A stretch of DNA of 64,000 nt from Ensifer sp. USDA 6670 (GTDB taxonomy: Bacteria > Pseudomonadota > Alphaproteobacteria > Rhizobiales > Rhizobiaceae): assembly GCA_000421085.1 (NCBI GenBank), contig ATWE01000004.1:62001-126000 (forward strand), written 5' to 3'. A model generated the notes under the pieces. It did no database searches, had not been told where the DNA came from, and saw only the letters and a list, made by a program, of their open reading frames with translations. A program made the position numbers and the translations under genes. Shown piece by piece: positions 16,705-24,965 of the stretch (position 1 is its first letter; every line of letters begins with the position of its first letter).

Positions 16705-16730
16705 GGAACAAAGGCGAGCCGACACGCGTT
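16705..16730 (+). promoter_or_regulatory. EcfG-type promoter of the DUF1328 gene
   Basis: GGAAC (16705-16709), a 17-base spacer and CGTT (16727-16730) match the EcfG consensus exactly, 34 bases before the ATG of the DUF1328 gene. Confidence 0.8.
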
Positions 16731-16763
16731 TCGATTTCGATAACGCAGACAAGGAGATAGCAG

Positions 16764-16928
16764 ATGCTCTATTACGCTCTCGTGTTTCTGATCGTCGCGA
16801 TCATCGCCGGTGTGCTCGGCTTCGGCGGAATTGCCGGCGCTTCGGCGGGAATTGCGCAGGTCCTGTTCTTCCTGTTCCTCATATTCCTCGTGATCTCGCT
16901 CGTAGCGGGTCTCATCCGCCGAACGTGA
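16764..16928 (+). CDS. DUF1328 (YtjA-type) small membrane protein
   Basis: A 54-aa two-helix membrane protein ([20 protein letters not shown], then a [12 protein letters not shown] turn, then a second helix ending GLIRRT). The central pattern is diagnostic of DUF1328. AAGGAG at 16751-16756 precedes the ATG. It is monocistronic, between an EcfG promoter and a strong terminator. Many alphaproteobacteria induce DUF1328 proteins in the general stress response; the molecular role is unknown. Confidence 0.92.
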   Translation: MLYYALVFLIVAIIAGVLGFGGIAGASAGIAQVLFFLFLIFLVISLVAGLIRRT

Positions 16929-16975
16929 CCCTGCAGGCGGGACTTGCCGCCTGCAAAATTGGTGCCGATCGATAA

Positions 16976-17003
16976 GGGGTGGAGGTCTCGTCTCCACCCC
17001 TTT
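16976..17003 (+). terminator. Terminator of the DUF1328 gene
   Basis: A 9-bp stem, GGGGTGGAG (16976-16984) with CTCCACCCC (16992-17000), is followed by TTT. A second T-less hairpin, GCAGGCGG/CCGCCTGC, sits at 16933-16954. Confidence 0.8.
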
Positions 17004-17168
17004 CCAGTTGCGGTGTGAGCTCTGTTCCCTTGCCCTGCCGGGTCCGCTTGGCTATTCATGCGAATACCCGCCGCGCATGTCAGGACACCACCTCCCATGA
17101 AATCCCTGGAAGTTGTCGTCGTGGAGTGACGCGGCACGGCGGTTTGAGGGATAGGAGAGCATCTGGAC

Positions 17169-18422
17169 ATGAAGACGGACGTAGTGGTTCTCGGTGCCGG
17201 CATTGTCGGCATTTCCGGCGCGATCCATCTGGCTCGGCTTGGAAAGTCGGTGGTGCTTCTGGACCGGCGCGGCGCCGGGGAGGAGACGTCCTACGGCAAT
17301 GCAGGCCTGATACAGCGCGAGGGCGTCTTCCCCTACGGCTTCCCGCACAATTTCGGAGCGCTTTTCCGTTACGCCCTGAACAACACGATCGACGCCAGCT
17401 ATCACTTCCGTGCGCTGCCCAGTCTCGTGCCGTTCCTCGCGCGTTACTGGTGGCACTCAGGCTTCACCCAACACCAGAAGATAGCTCATCTTTATGCACC
17501 GCTTATCGAACATTCGATCGCGGAACATCAGGACCTGATCGACGCATCCGGTGCCGGCGACCTCATTCGCAAGGATGGCTGGATGAAGGTTTTCCGCACC
17601 GAAAAAGAGCGGGACGCGGCCTATAAGGACGCGGAGCGGCTTTCCGCCGGCTTCGGAGTCAACCACCAGAAGCTTTCGACCAGCGAGTTGAAGACGATCG
17701 AACCGTCCATCCAGGTCGAACTCGCCGGAGGCCTGCGCTGGACCGATCCGTGGTCGATCCGCGATCCGCACAGCCTGAACAAGGCATATCTCGCCTACTT
17801 CCAGTCGCTCGGCGGCCGGCTGGTTTCCGGTGATGCGGCGACGCTGGAGCATATTCTGGAAGGGGCGGGCTGGCGTGTCGCCACACCGGACGGCCCGTTG
17901 GAAGCCCGGGAGGTCGTCGTCGCGCTCGGACCGTGGGCCGACACGGTGACGCGAAAGCTCGGCTACCATTTCCCGCTCGCCGTGAAGCGGGGCTACCACA
18001 TGCATTACGGCGCCCGGGAGGGCGCTCAGCTCAACAATTGGGTGCTCGACGCCGAGAAGGGCTATTTCCTGGCGCCGATGCTGCGCGGTATCCGGCTGAC
18101 GACCGGCGCCGAGTTCGCGCTGCGCGACTCGCCGAAAACGCCGGTGCAGCTGACGCGAGCGGAGCGGGTCGCTCGCGAATTCTTCCCGCTCGCCGAGCGG
18201 CGCGACGAGGAGCCGTGGATGGGCGCGCGCCCCTGCACGCCCGACATGATGCCTGTTATCGGCAAGGCTCCGCGGCACGAAGGTCTCTGGTTCGCCTTCG
18301 GCCACGCGCATCACGGCATGACTCTCGGGCCGGTCACCGGCCGCGCGCTGGCACAGGCGATGACGGGAGAGAAGCCCGTAATCGACATCACGCCGTATCG
18401 GCCGGAGCGCTTCCTCGCATAG
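17169..18422 (+). CDS. D-amino-acid dehydrogenase-like FAD oxidoreductase
   Basis: A 417-aa DAO-family flavoprotein. The N-terminal Rossmann motif GAGIVG is at 9-14, with LLDRRGAGEETSYGNAG characteristic of DadA-type enzymes. The C-terminal GHAHHGMTLGPVTGRALAQ closes the FAD site. DadA oxidises D-amino acids (classically D-alanine) to keto acids, passing electrons to the respiratory chain. No racemase gene is adjacent, so the substrate could be another D-amino acid or a secondary amine such as hydroxyproline. It stands alone, with a hairpin after the stop. Confidence 0.82.
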   Translation: MKTDVVVLGAGIVGISGAIHLARLGKSVVLLDRRGAGEETSYGNAGLIQREGVFPYGFPHNFGALFRYALNNTIDASYHFRALPSLVPFLARYWWHSGFTQHQKIAHLYAPLIEHSIAEHQDLIDASGAGDLIRKDGWMKVFRTEKERDAAYKDAERLSAGFGVNHQKLSTSELKTIEPSIQVELAGGLRWTDPWSIRDPHSLNKAYLAYFQSLGGRLVSGDAATLEHILEGAGWRVATPDGPLEAREVVVALGPWADTVTRKLGYHFPLAVKRGYHMHYGAREGAQLNNWVLDAEKGYFLAPMLRGIRLTTGAEFALRDSPKTPVQLTRAERVAREFFPLAERRDEEPWMGARPCTPDMMPVIGKAPRHEGLWFAFGHAHHGMTLGPVTGRALAQAMTGEKPVIDITPYRPERFLA

Positions 18423-18480
18423 AGCGGATGAGGAGGAGTGTGTTCAATGATTTTAGGTCGAGCCGACCTGAAATCATCAT
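18421..18480. repeat. Dispersed repeat, copy 2 (inverted), with long hairpin
   Basis: AGAGCGGATGAGGA and the inverted TGATTTCAGGTCG relate this to copy 1 at 2245-2312. It contains a nearly perfect dyad: ATGATTTTAGGTCG (18447-18460), loop AGC, CGACCTGAAATCAT (18464-18477), with one G-T pair. It follows the flavoenzyme stop directly and probably ends that transcript. Confidence 0.65.
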
Positions 18481-18532
18481 GATTCGGACTGTCTTTGTGC
18501 ATCCAACCGGACCACGGGCTGTCCGGAGGCAT

Positions 18533-18562
18533 AAAAAACGGGGGCGAGATTGTCGGCCCCCG
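18533..18562 (-). terminator. Terminator of the M20/ABC operon
   Basis: On the minus strand CGGGGGC and GCCCCCG pair around a 10-base loop and are followed by TTTTTT. It lies 21 bases beyond the stop of the sugar-type binding protein. Confidence 0.93.
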
Positions 18563-18582
18563 CCTGTCGCCTGACCTTTCGA

Positions 18583-19542
18583 TCAGATGCAATTTCCCTT
18601 GTAGAGGTATTTGGCGACGTCTGGCTCGGCGATGTTCGCTTTGGTCGCGGTTACGGTGCCGGTGCCTATCGGCGTCTTGACGGGCTCGCCTTTGACGGCA
18701 GCGACGGCCTGCTTGAAGCCAAGATAACCCATCTCGAAGGGCTGCTGGATGACGAGAGCGTCGAGCAGGCCTTCGTTCAGCGCTTCGATCTCGGCATCGT
18801 CGGCATCCACTGCGACAGCGACGACGCTGTCGGCGGTCTCGGTGGAACGAATGCCGCCGGCGACGCCGATCGCCGGGTTGTTCGACTGCGATACGACGCC
18901 GATGAGGTCGGGATGGGCGCTCATAAGCGACACGAAGGCCTGCTGCGCCTTCGGTATGTCTTCGCTGGCAAACTGATTTCCGATGTAGGTAAGGCTCGGA
19001 TAATTCTTGATCTCTTCCTCGAAGCCCCTGATCCGGGCATCGACGGTGGAGATGCCGGGGATGCTGTTGATCTGCGCCACCTTGCCGGACTTTCCTTCCA
19101 GTGCTTTCGCCAGCGCCTTTGCGGTTTCCCGTCCGACACTTTCATTGTCGGTCCCGACCACGGCGGCCAGTACTGACGGGTCATCGAGGGTAGTGTCGAC
19201 GGCAACGATCTTGGCACCGTTGGCCGCCGCCTCCATGAGCGGCGCGATCAGTGCGGTCGAGCTCGTCGGATCGAGCACGATGGCGGAAGGACTCGTCGCC
19301 ATGACGGAGTTCAATACGGGGATCTGTTCCGAAGCTGAGTAAGTCGGGGCGGCCTGGATATTGACCTTCACGCCTAGCTCCTCGGCGGCGGCGCGGGCGC
19401 CGCAGGCGATGGCCTCATGGAAGCCGCTGTTGCGCTGGCCGAGAACCAGCGACACGCTGATGTCGTCCGAAGCCGCGGCAGCTGTTGCCGACAGCGCGGT
19501 GGCGGCAAGCAGGAAAGCAAGTCTCTTGGTCATCTTCGTCAT
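18583..19542 (-). CDS. Sugar-type ABC transporter substrate-binding protein
   Basis: A 319-aa periplasmic protein of the RbsB type. The signal peptide runs to about residue 23 (ATAAAAS). The type-1 periplasmic fold is recognisable: LDPTSSTALIAPL, KIVAVDTTLDD, VVGTDN, GVVSQSNNPAIGVAGGI and the C-terminal QQPFEMGYLGFKQA. ATG 19542 with AGGGA upstream fits the signal peptide. It is the last gene of a minus-strand operon after an M20 deacylase, ATPase and permease. The ligand is unknown; the deacylase points to an acylated amino compound or amino sugar rather than a plain sugar. Confidence 0.87.
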   Translation of the reverse strand: MTKMTKRLAFLLAATALSATAAAASDDISVSLVLGQRNSGFHEAIACGARAAAEELGVKVNIQAAPTYSASEQIPVLNSVMATSPSAIVLDPTSSTALIAPLMEAAANGAKIVAVDTTLDDPSVLAAVVGTDNESVGRETAKALAKALEGKSGKVAQINSIPGISTVDARIRGFEEEIKNYPSLTYIGNQFASEDIPKAQQAFVSLMSAHPDLIGVVSQSNNPAIGVAGGIRSTETADSVVAVAVDADDAEIEALNEGLLDALVIQQPFEMGYLGFKQAVAAVKGEPVKTPIGTGTVTATKANIAEPDVAKYLYKGNCI

Positions 19543-19568
19543 TGTTCCCTCTTGTGGTTTGGTTAGGG

Positions 19569-20612
19569 TCAGGAGGAGCGAGAGCGGCGTCGGTACTGGT
19601 CGAGCAGCACGGCCGCGAGAAGGACGATGCCCACGGCGACTTCCTGCCAGAAGCTTGGCAGGCCGACGATGATCAGGCCCGAAGCCAGGACGACAGGGAT
19701 GAACACCCCGGCTGCCGTACCGTACATGGAGCCGACGCCGCCGAAGAGGCTTGCGCCACCGAGCACGACGGCTGTGATCGCCTTCAGATTGTCCATGGCA
19801 TGGCCCGAAATCGTCGTGGACGAGAAGCGGGCGAGCGTGAGATAGCCGGCCAAGCCGGCGCAAACGCCGGAAATGACATAGATCGATACGATATGCCGAT
19901 CGACCTTGATGCCGGCGCGGCGCGCGCCTTGCTCGTTGGATCCGACAGCATAGGTATAGAGGCCGAAGCGGGTCATATGCAGAGCGATGCCGGCGATGGC
20001 CGTGAAAACGCAGGCGATCAGCACGATGACCGGAAGGCCCCCGAGACGGCCGATGCCGATCGAGGTAACGATCGATCGAGGCACCCCGGTAAGGTCTACG
20101 CCGCCGGTCATCAGCCGGGCCAGTCCGAGAGCAATGCCCATGCTGGCAAGTGTGACGATCAGCGGCGTAAGCCGGGCTCTGGCGATGAGCAGGCCGTTTA
20201 CGAGCCCCCAGAGCGCTCCGGAGGCAAGCGAAACGACAAGTCCGAGCACCGGCACCCAGGACGCATCCGAGCCGGTTGCACGCATGGCGATCAGCGACGC
20301 GACGCTTGAGAAGACAAGCACGGCGCCAACCGACAGATCGATACCGGAGGCGATGATGACATAGGTCATGCCCACGGCGAGGATCATCATCATCGAAGCC
20401 TCGATCGCCATGTTCCGCAGGTTGATACCGCTTAGAAACGCGGCGGGCGCCATGACCGTGAAGATCGCTATGATGATGATAAGCGAACCGAAGATCATCA
20501 GTTCCGGACCGTCCAACAGCCGGCGGATCAGGGGCTTTCGCGGCAGGGCGTCATGCAGCATTGATGGCTGGTCCTTGGTCGTCGTATTGTCGGATGCGGT
20601 ATCTACGGTCAT
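19569..20612 (-). CDS. Sugar-type ABC transporter permease
   Basis: A 347-aa BPD_transp_2 permease of the RbsC/FrcC type with 8-10 helices. It has the family segments VGMTYVIIASGIDLSVGAVL, TLASMGIALGLARL and ITAVVLGGASLFGGVGS. ATG 20612 overlaps the ATPase stop (ATGA). The first 40 residues are a polar cytoplasmic lead. It works with the neighbouring ATPase and binding protein. Confidence 0.9.
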   Translation of the reverse strand: MTVDTASDNTTTKDQPSMLHDALPRKPLIRRLLDGPELMIFGSLIIIIAIFTVMAPAAFLSGINLRNMAIEASMMMILAVGMTYVIIASGIDLSVGAVLVFSSVASLIAMRATGSDASWVPVLGLVVSLASGALWGLVNGLLIARARLTPLIVTLASMGIALGLARLMTGGVDLTGVPRSIVTSIGIGRLGGLPVIVLIACVFTAIAGIALHMTRFGLYTYAVGSNEQGARRAGIKVDRHIVSIYVISGVCAGLAGYLTLARFSSTTISGHAMDNLKAITAVVLGGASLFGGVGSMYGTAAGVFIPVVLASGLIIVGLPSFWQEVAVGIVLLAAVLLDQYRRRSRSS

Positions 20613-21376
20613 GCCGAGGCTCCTTCGCGTTCGAGGGCGCCGGTCATCGCTGCGACGAGCTCGTCGGAGGTAACCGCGCCCGTGGCATAGGTCGCAACGC
20701 GACGGCCGTGGCGAAGCACGGTGACGCGGTCCGACACCGCAAGGACATCCGGCATGCTGTGGCTGATGAGCACGACCGAGATGCCGTTGTCGCGAACGCG
20801 GCGGATGAGGTCGAGCACGTTGCGCGTCTGCGCAACGCCGAGCGCTGCGGTCGGTTCGTCCATGAACACCACCCGTTGCGCCCACATCAGCGCGCGTGCA
20901 ACCGCGATGCCCTGGCGCTGTCCACCGGAGAAATTGGCGACGGCCGCGCGCAGGTCGGGAACGCGCACGCCCAGACGGGTAAAGGACTCCTGGGCTCTGC
21001 GCCGCATCAGCTTCTTGTCGAGAAAGCCGAGGCGACCCATCAGCCCGGGGGCGGAGATCTCGCGGCCGAGATAGAGGTTCTGCACCGCGTTGAGATCGAC
21101 CGCCAGTGATAGATCCTGGTAGACGGTTTCGATGCCGTGTGTGCGTGCGTCGAGCGGGCTGTCGAAATGCACTGGCTTTCCATCGATGAGAATCTCGCCG
21201 CTGTCCGGCTGGAGTACGCCGGAAAGAATCTTGGTCAAGGTCGATTTGCCGGCACCGTTGTCGCCGATGAGGGCGACGATTTCGCCCTCATCGACATCGA
21301 AACTTGCGCCCTGCATGGCACGCACCTGCCCGAAGCTTTTTTCGATATTGCGAGCAGATAGGATCGGGGTTGTCAT
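20609..21376 (-). CDS. Sugar-type ABC transporter ATPase (single domain)
   Basis: A 255-aa ABC ATPase with Walker A GDNGAGKS at 38-45, signature NFSGGQRQG, Walker B VVFMDEP and switch SHSMPDV. It has one ABC domain, as in fructose-type FrcA, whereas ribose-type transporters usually have a double-domain ATPase of about 500 aa. It lies between the M20 deacylase (118 bases upstream) and the permease (4-base overlap). Confidence 0.9.
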   Translation of the reverse strand: MTTPILSARNIEKSFGQVRAMQGASFDVDEGEIVALIGDNGAGKSTLTKILSGVLQPDSGEILIDGKPVHFDSPLDARTHGIETVYQDLSLAVDLNAVQNLYLGREISAPGLMGRLGFLDKKLMRRRAQESFTRLGVRVPDLRAAVANFSGGQRQGIAVARALMWAQRVVFMDEPTAALGVAQTRNVLDLIRRVRDNGISVVLISHSMPDVLAVSDRVTVLRHGRRVATYATGAVTSDELVAAMTGALEREGASA

Positions 21377-21493
21377 GGCAGTCTCCAGACTAGAAAAGCG
21401 AACATGGTTCCTCGGGCTCCGACACCGTTCGGGCGCATTGGGGGTGCTTTCCGCCCGCCTCCATGGCGAGCGTCGGTTCGAAAGCAGCAGCGG

Positions 21494-22837
21494 TCAGTTG
21501 GCGAGGCCGCACCACTCGACGATGGCGCGGGCATAGATGCGGGCGCACTCTCGCCATTCGCGCATGTTGATGCGTTCATCGACGGCGTGAGCGTAGCGGA
21601 TGTTCCCGGGGCCGAGCACGATTGCTGGAATGCCCTGAGCCTGAAGGAAGGACGCATCGCTTACGGCATTGAAGGAAGCGGTCGTAGCCCGCCCTGGTGG
21701 AAGGGGACCAAGCACCGCGGAACGGGCCTGGACGAGCACGTCTATAAGCGGGTGATCCGTCGGCACATCTGCAGCAGGCCAGTGGCTGCGCCAGGTGAAT
21801 CTCGGCGGGTTATCGCGAAGCCATGGGTCGAGTTGAGCCGCGTGGTACACATGGCGCTCGATCTCAGCCTTCACCGCCTCGGGGTCTTCCTGCGGCGCGT
21901 ACCAGACGAGGTAGCCGACATAGGCGTGGTCAGCCATGTAGCCGACGCTCGGAACGCCGACATCGCCGTGGAATACGCCCGGCACGAGCGAAAACAGCCC
22001 TGGCGGAAAGGCCGGATGGCGTTTGCTGATGCCCCACTCCTGTTCGAGATCCTGTAGCGCTTGCACGACCTTGATCAGTTTCTCGACGGCGTTGACGCCG
22101 GCGCTCGGGCCCTCGCCACCGGCGCGGATTGCGGCGCCCCGGTTGCCGGCATGGGTGCCATGACCCTTGACCGAAATTTCAAGGTTGAAGTTGCCTGCCG
22201 AGACGGGAGCGATCGTCAGCGGCTCGGGTTGGGAGGAGGGCTCGGCAACGATGGCCGCATCGGCCCGGAAGCCGGCCTTGATTACGGCTGTCGTGCCGTT
22301 TTCGTGGTCCATCGTCTCTTCGCCGACGACTGCATGGACCTGCAGGTCGCCCTTCAGCAGGACGCCGGCTTCCTTGAGAGCCGCGATGGCAAGACAGGCA
22401 GCGGCAAGGCCGCCCTTCATGTCGGTAGACCCGAGAGCGAAAAGCTCCTCTCCGCGCCTTACCGGCTTCCACGGATCTCCGGAAATCCAGGCTTCGGGCT
22501 TGAACGGGGCGACCGTGTCGACATGGCCGTTGAAGAGCAGGGAGCGCCCGCCGCCGGTGCCCTTCAATACTGCCGCCAGATTGATACGCTGCGGATCGAC
22601 TGCGACGTCATGGAGATCGAAGCCGAGGTTCATGAGGTAGGCACCGATGAGGCGCGTACAGGCCGTCTCTCCGCCAATCACCGTTTCGCGAGCGATGCCG
22701 GGAAAGCCCGGATTGATGCTGTTGACGCGCACAAGCTGCTCAAGAAGCTGCTCCGCGCCGGGGGCTAGGCGGGCAATGGCGTCGTCGATGCGTCCAGAAA
22801 GTGCAGAAGCCTGCACGTCTATTCTCGGTGAGTGCAT
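21494..22837 (-). CDS. M20-family deacylase (ArgE/DapE type)
   Basis: A 447-aa metallopeptidase-like deacylase. The metal motifs are clear: NGHVDT (His-x-Asp), STDMKGG (bridging Asp) and GEETMDHENG (catalytic Glu pair). The dimerisation domain is in the middle (GNFNLEISVKGHGTHAGN). The frame is open upstream to about 22951, but ATG 22837 begins a sensible N-terminus. The family removes acyl groups from amino acids or diaminopimelate precursors, or cleaves small peptides. It leads an operon with a sugar-type ABC transporter, so its product or substrate is probably imported from outside. Confidence 0.85.
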   Translation of the reverse strand: MHSPRIDVQASALSGRIDDAIARLAPGAEQLLEQLVRVNSINPGFPGIARETVIGGETACTRLIGAYLMNLGFDLHDVAVDPQRINLAAVLKGTGGGRSLLFNGHVDTVAPFKPEAWISGDPWKPVRRGEELFALGSTDMKGGLAAACLAIAALKEAGVLLKGDLQVHAVVGEETMDHENGTTAVIKAGFRADAAIVAEPSSQPEPLTIAPVSAGNFNLEISVKGHGTHAGNRGAAIRAGGEGPSAGVNAVEKLIKVVQALQDLEQEWGISKRHPAFPPGLFSLVPGVFHGDVGVPSVGYMADHAYVGYLVWYAPQEDPEAVKAEIERHVYHAAQLDPWLRDNPPRFTWRSHWPAADVPTDHPLIDVLVQARSAVLGPLPPGRATTASFNAVSDASFLQAQGIPAIVLGPGNIRYAHAVDERINMREWRECARIYARAIVEWCGLAN

Positions 22838-22951
22838 ATCCGGTCCCAAGTTTTTCGTTCCCGCAGGCCGTTCTTGTTCTCGACCGGCGCCGAGAAGGCT
22901 TGCCGGCCGCTCGCACTGGGCGACGGTCCTGTCGAATGAAAAATTGCGCAA

Positions 22952-22969
22952 TTGTCAGACATCTGTCAA
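22952..22969. promoter_or_regulatory. Candidate GntR-type operator of the M20/ABC operon
   Basis: TTGTCAGACATCTGTCAA is a dyad with 14 of 18 positions symmetric, of the TTGTC/GACAA kind bound by GntR-family repressors. It lies about 115 bases upstream of the M20 start. No GntR gene is adjacent, which weakens the call. Confidence 0.35.
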
Positions 22970-23185
22970 CAAAAATATGGTGGCCGTTTACCGAACGCGC
23001 GGACACGGAAGCGGCCGGCGCTGTGGTTAAGCGGGTCGCGCGGCACTCGGCTGCATGGCAAGTGATTAATTCAGGTCGACACGAAAGACTCGCATCCATG
23101 TCAGTTGTCTTACAACAAGATGAGCTGAGGCAGCGCCTTCATGAGAAGAGGCGATCATCGTAGTTGCTTTTTTACTTCTGGCGTC

Positions 23186-23210
23186 GGAACCAAGCTGCGC
23201 TTCGTGTGTT
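23186..23210 (+). promoter_or_regulatory. EcfG-type promoter of the 82-aa gene
   Basis: GGAAC (23186-23190), a 16-base spacer and TGTT (23207-23210) match GGAAC-N16-nGTT. The start would fall near 23217, about 64 bases before the ATG at 23281. Confidence 0.6.
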
Positions 23211-23280
23211 TCTCCTGCGGCTGACTGCGAGAGTCGGCCGGCTTGGGCTTTGCCCGGCTGAGGGAGGAGTTTCAAACACG

Positions 23281-23529
23281 ATGAGCAAGCAGACGGTGGA
23301 GTTTGCCGGCGAGGCTGTCGGTGCGCTGATTCCGGAAAACGGCCGGTTGCGGTTCATGGCCGTGAAATTCAGCGTCTGGTCTCTGGAAGGCCAGCTGTTC
23401 GCGACGCCGGACGAAGCCCGCAAGGCCGTTGCTGTCATTCATGGCCTGAAGGAGGGTAGGTCGGTCTTCGATAACCGTCCGCTTCCCTTGGGCGGGTATC
23501 GAACAACTCCGATTTCCGAATTGCGCTGA
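23281..23529 (+). CDS. Conserved-looking small soluble protein
   Basis: An 82-aa protein (MSKQTVEFAGEAVGALIPENG, ending GGYRTTPISELR). GGAGGAG at 23264-23270 precedes ATG 23281. The frame is open further upstream, but the EcfG promoter and ribosome site favour this start. It is amphipathic, with no signal peptide or membrane helix. I do not recognise the family. The promoter suggests stress induction. It converges on the MgtC gene, with a hairpin at the junction. Confidence 0.65.
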   Translation: MSKQTVEFAGEAVGALIPENGRLRFMAVKFSVWSLEGQLFATPDEARKAVAVIHGLKEGRSVFDNRPLPLGGYRTTPISELR

Positions 23530-23555
23530 TCGGACCGCCATTGGCGGCTCCGATC
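23528..23555. terminator. Bidirectional hairpin between convergent stops
   Basis: GATCGGA/TCCGATC with inner CCGCC/GGCGG forms a strong stem across the 24 bases that separate the two stop codons. No long T-tract is present in either direction. Confidence 0.6.
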
Positions 23556-24126
23556 ATCGTTCGCGTACATCGTCTCGGTCCCGGGGACGGTTTTCTCCTG
23601 CATCTTCATTCTTCTGCGACGTAGCGTCCGTATTGTAGAACTCGTCGGGCGCCTTCCATTGCAGCGCCACCTCCAGCCGCCCGAGAACAAAGAGGACGAC
23701 GAGGCTTACAACGGCGGCGAAGGCCGCGATCAGCCAGAAACCGAAGCCGACCGAGAGGCCGACGGCGCCTGCAAGCCACATGCCGGCTCCCGTCGTCAGC
23801 CCCTTCACCTCGCCCTTTGAAAAGACGATCATGCCGGCGGCGAGAAAGGCCACTCCTGCGGTTACCGCTTCCACGACGCGAATGGGATCGATGCGCACCT
23901 CCGGGCCGGAAAGGCTTTTCATATGCACGCTTTCGATGGCGACCACTGCGAAAATCGCGGAGGCGAGGCTCACGAGAATATGGGTCCTGAGGCCTGCCGG
24001 CCGCTGGCGCTTTTCACGCTCGACGCCGATCATTGCACCGAGCAGAACGGCGCCGAAGAGCCGCGCGAATACCACCGGGTAAGGTGTTTGGGTATCGACA
24101 AGGATGTCGGTAAAGATTTCGTTCAT
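23554..24126 (-). CDS. MgtC/SapB family membrane protein
   Basis: A 190-aa protein with the MgtC signature (ARLFGAVLLGAMIGVEREKRQRPAGLRTHILVSL, cited by its first residues) and four to five helices. A polar 35-residue C-terminal tail is rich in Asp, Glu and Arg. Family members are linked to low-magnesium and acid survival and to intracellular growth of pathogens and symbionts. The gene stands alone on the minus strand. It lacks the large C-terminal domain of Salmonella MgtC and resembles the short SapB form. Confidence 0.87.
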   Translation of the reverse strand: MNEIFTDILVDTQTPYPVVFARLFGAVLLGAMIGVEREKRQRPAGLRTHILVSLASAIFAVVAIESVHMKSLSGPEVRIDPIRVVEAVTAGVAFLAAGMIVFSKGEVKGLTTGAGMWLAGAVGLSVGFGFWLIAAFAAVVSLVVLFVLGRLEVALQWKAPDEFYNTDATSQKNEDAGENRPRDRDDVRER

Positions 24127-24235
24127 GAAAGACGAACCCGCTCCGTCACTCGACCCTCGGGGGAGGATCTAACTGCAGAAGAGCGGGATGGCGCGGCAAC
24201 CGCTACATCCCGCTCGACAAGGGGCGTTCGTCGAT

Positions 24236-24661
24236 CTACTGCGCAGGAGTGCTCTGCGGCTGTGCCGGCGTGGCAGGTGCTGCCGGTGCTGCCGGCGTCT
24301 CGGGCGCTGCCGGCGTCTGGGTCTCAGGTGCTGCCGGCGCCGTGGTTCCCCCGGCGGGCGGCGTCGCCTGGTCCGTGGGTGCGGCCTGATCCGTAGGCGC
24401 TGGTTGAGCGGCCGGCGGGGCGGCGTCGGACGGGGTCGTCTCGGATTGGCCCGGCGCGACCGGCTCGTTCTCGGCATCCCGGGTTAGCTCTGCCGGTAGC
24501 CAGGCGATCAGCGCGAGTATTAGGCCCGCAAGAATGATGACCAGCAAAGGCCAACTGCTTCGGCGCGATCTGGCCACGGGCGCTTCCGGGTCCCGCGGCG
24601 TCGGTTGGCCGGTGGCAGGATCGAGCGGCGGTTTCTCCCGCAATTCTTCGTGCTGGTTCAT
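24236..24661 (-). CDS. Single-pass protein with long Pro/Ala-rich tail
   Basis: A 141-aa protein with a cytoplasmic N-terminus of about 36 residues, one helix (WPLLVIILAGLILALIAWLP) and about 80 low-complexity residues built from PAAPE, TDQA and PAAPA repeats. The start at 24661 is 8 bases after AGGA; the ATG at 24670 is too close. The tail probably spans the periplasm as a flexible linker. No domain is recognised. The DNA of the tail contains imperfect GCTGCCGGCG repeats, so its length may vary between strains. Confidence 0.65.
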   Translation of the reverse strand: MNQHEELREKPPLDPATGQPTPRDPEAPVARSRRSSWPLLVIILAGLILALIAWLPAELTRDAENEPVAPGQSETTPSDAAPPAAQPAPTDQAAPTDQATPPAGGTTAPAAPETQTPAAPETPAAPAAPATPAQPQSTPAQ

Positions 24662-24965
24662 GGCATGCATCCTTTCTCTCGGTCACCCCGCCTGCAAATC
24701 GCCTTTGCATAGATCCCCAAATCAGCATGATCTAAGGGGAGGGGTTCCTACCACCGCAAGTACATTGCGATCTCGTCGCGGGCCGATGGGCACACGACGC
24801 AACGATTAACGTCCGAAAACCTGCAAGGTTCCGGGACCGTGCCCCCGTCCCCGACTACCTTGCCGGGAGATCCGCAACCGGCGGTCGCGCCTTGTCATAA
24901 AACTGTCACAAAGGCGGCTGACCGTCCGCGGTGGCATGGCTGGGCATCTGTTGCGGAGGATCGAG

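Larger units (their letters stand above)
22838..23280. other. Intergenic region between divergent genes
   Basis: 443 bases separate the M20 gene (minus) from the 82-aa gene (plus). It holds an imperfect GntR-like dyad (22952-22969), a 13-bp dyad GTTGT-CTT-ACAAC (23104-23116) and an EcfG-type promoter (23186-23210). ATTCAGGTCGACACGAAA near 23070 recalls the start of the dispersed repeat. No further gene is visible. Confidence 0.5.

Noticed and set aside
24744..24748. GGAAC (minus) upstream of the Pro/Ala-tail membrane protein as an EcfG promoter
   Set aside because: No GTT at 16-17 bases downstream.
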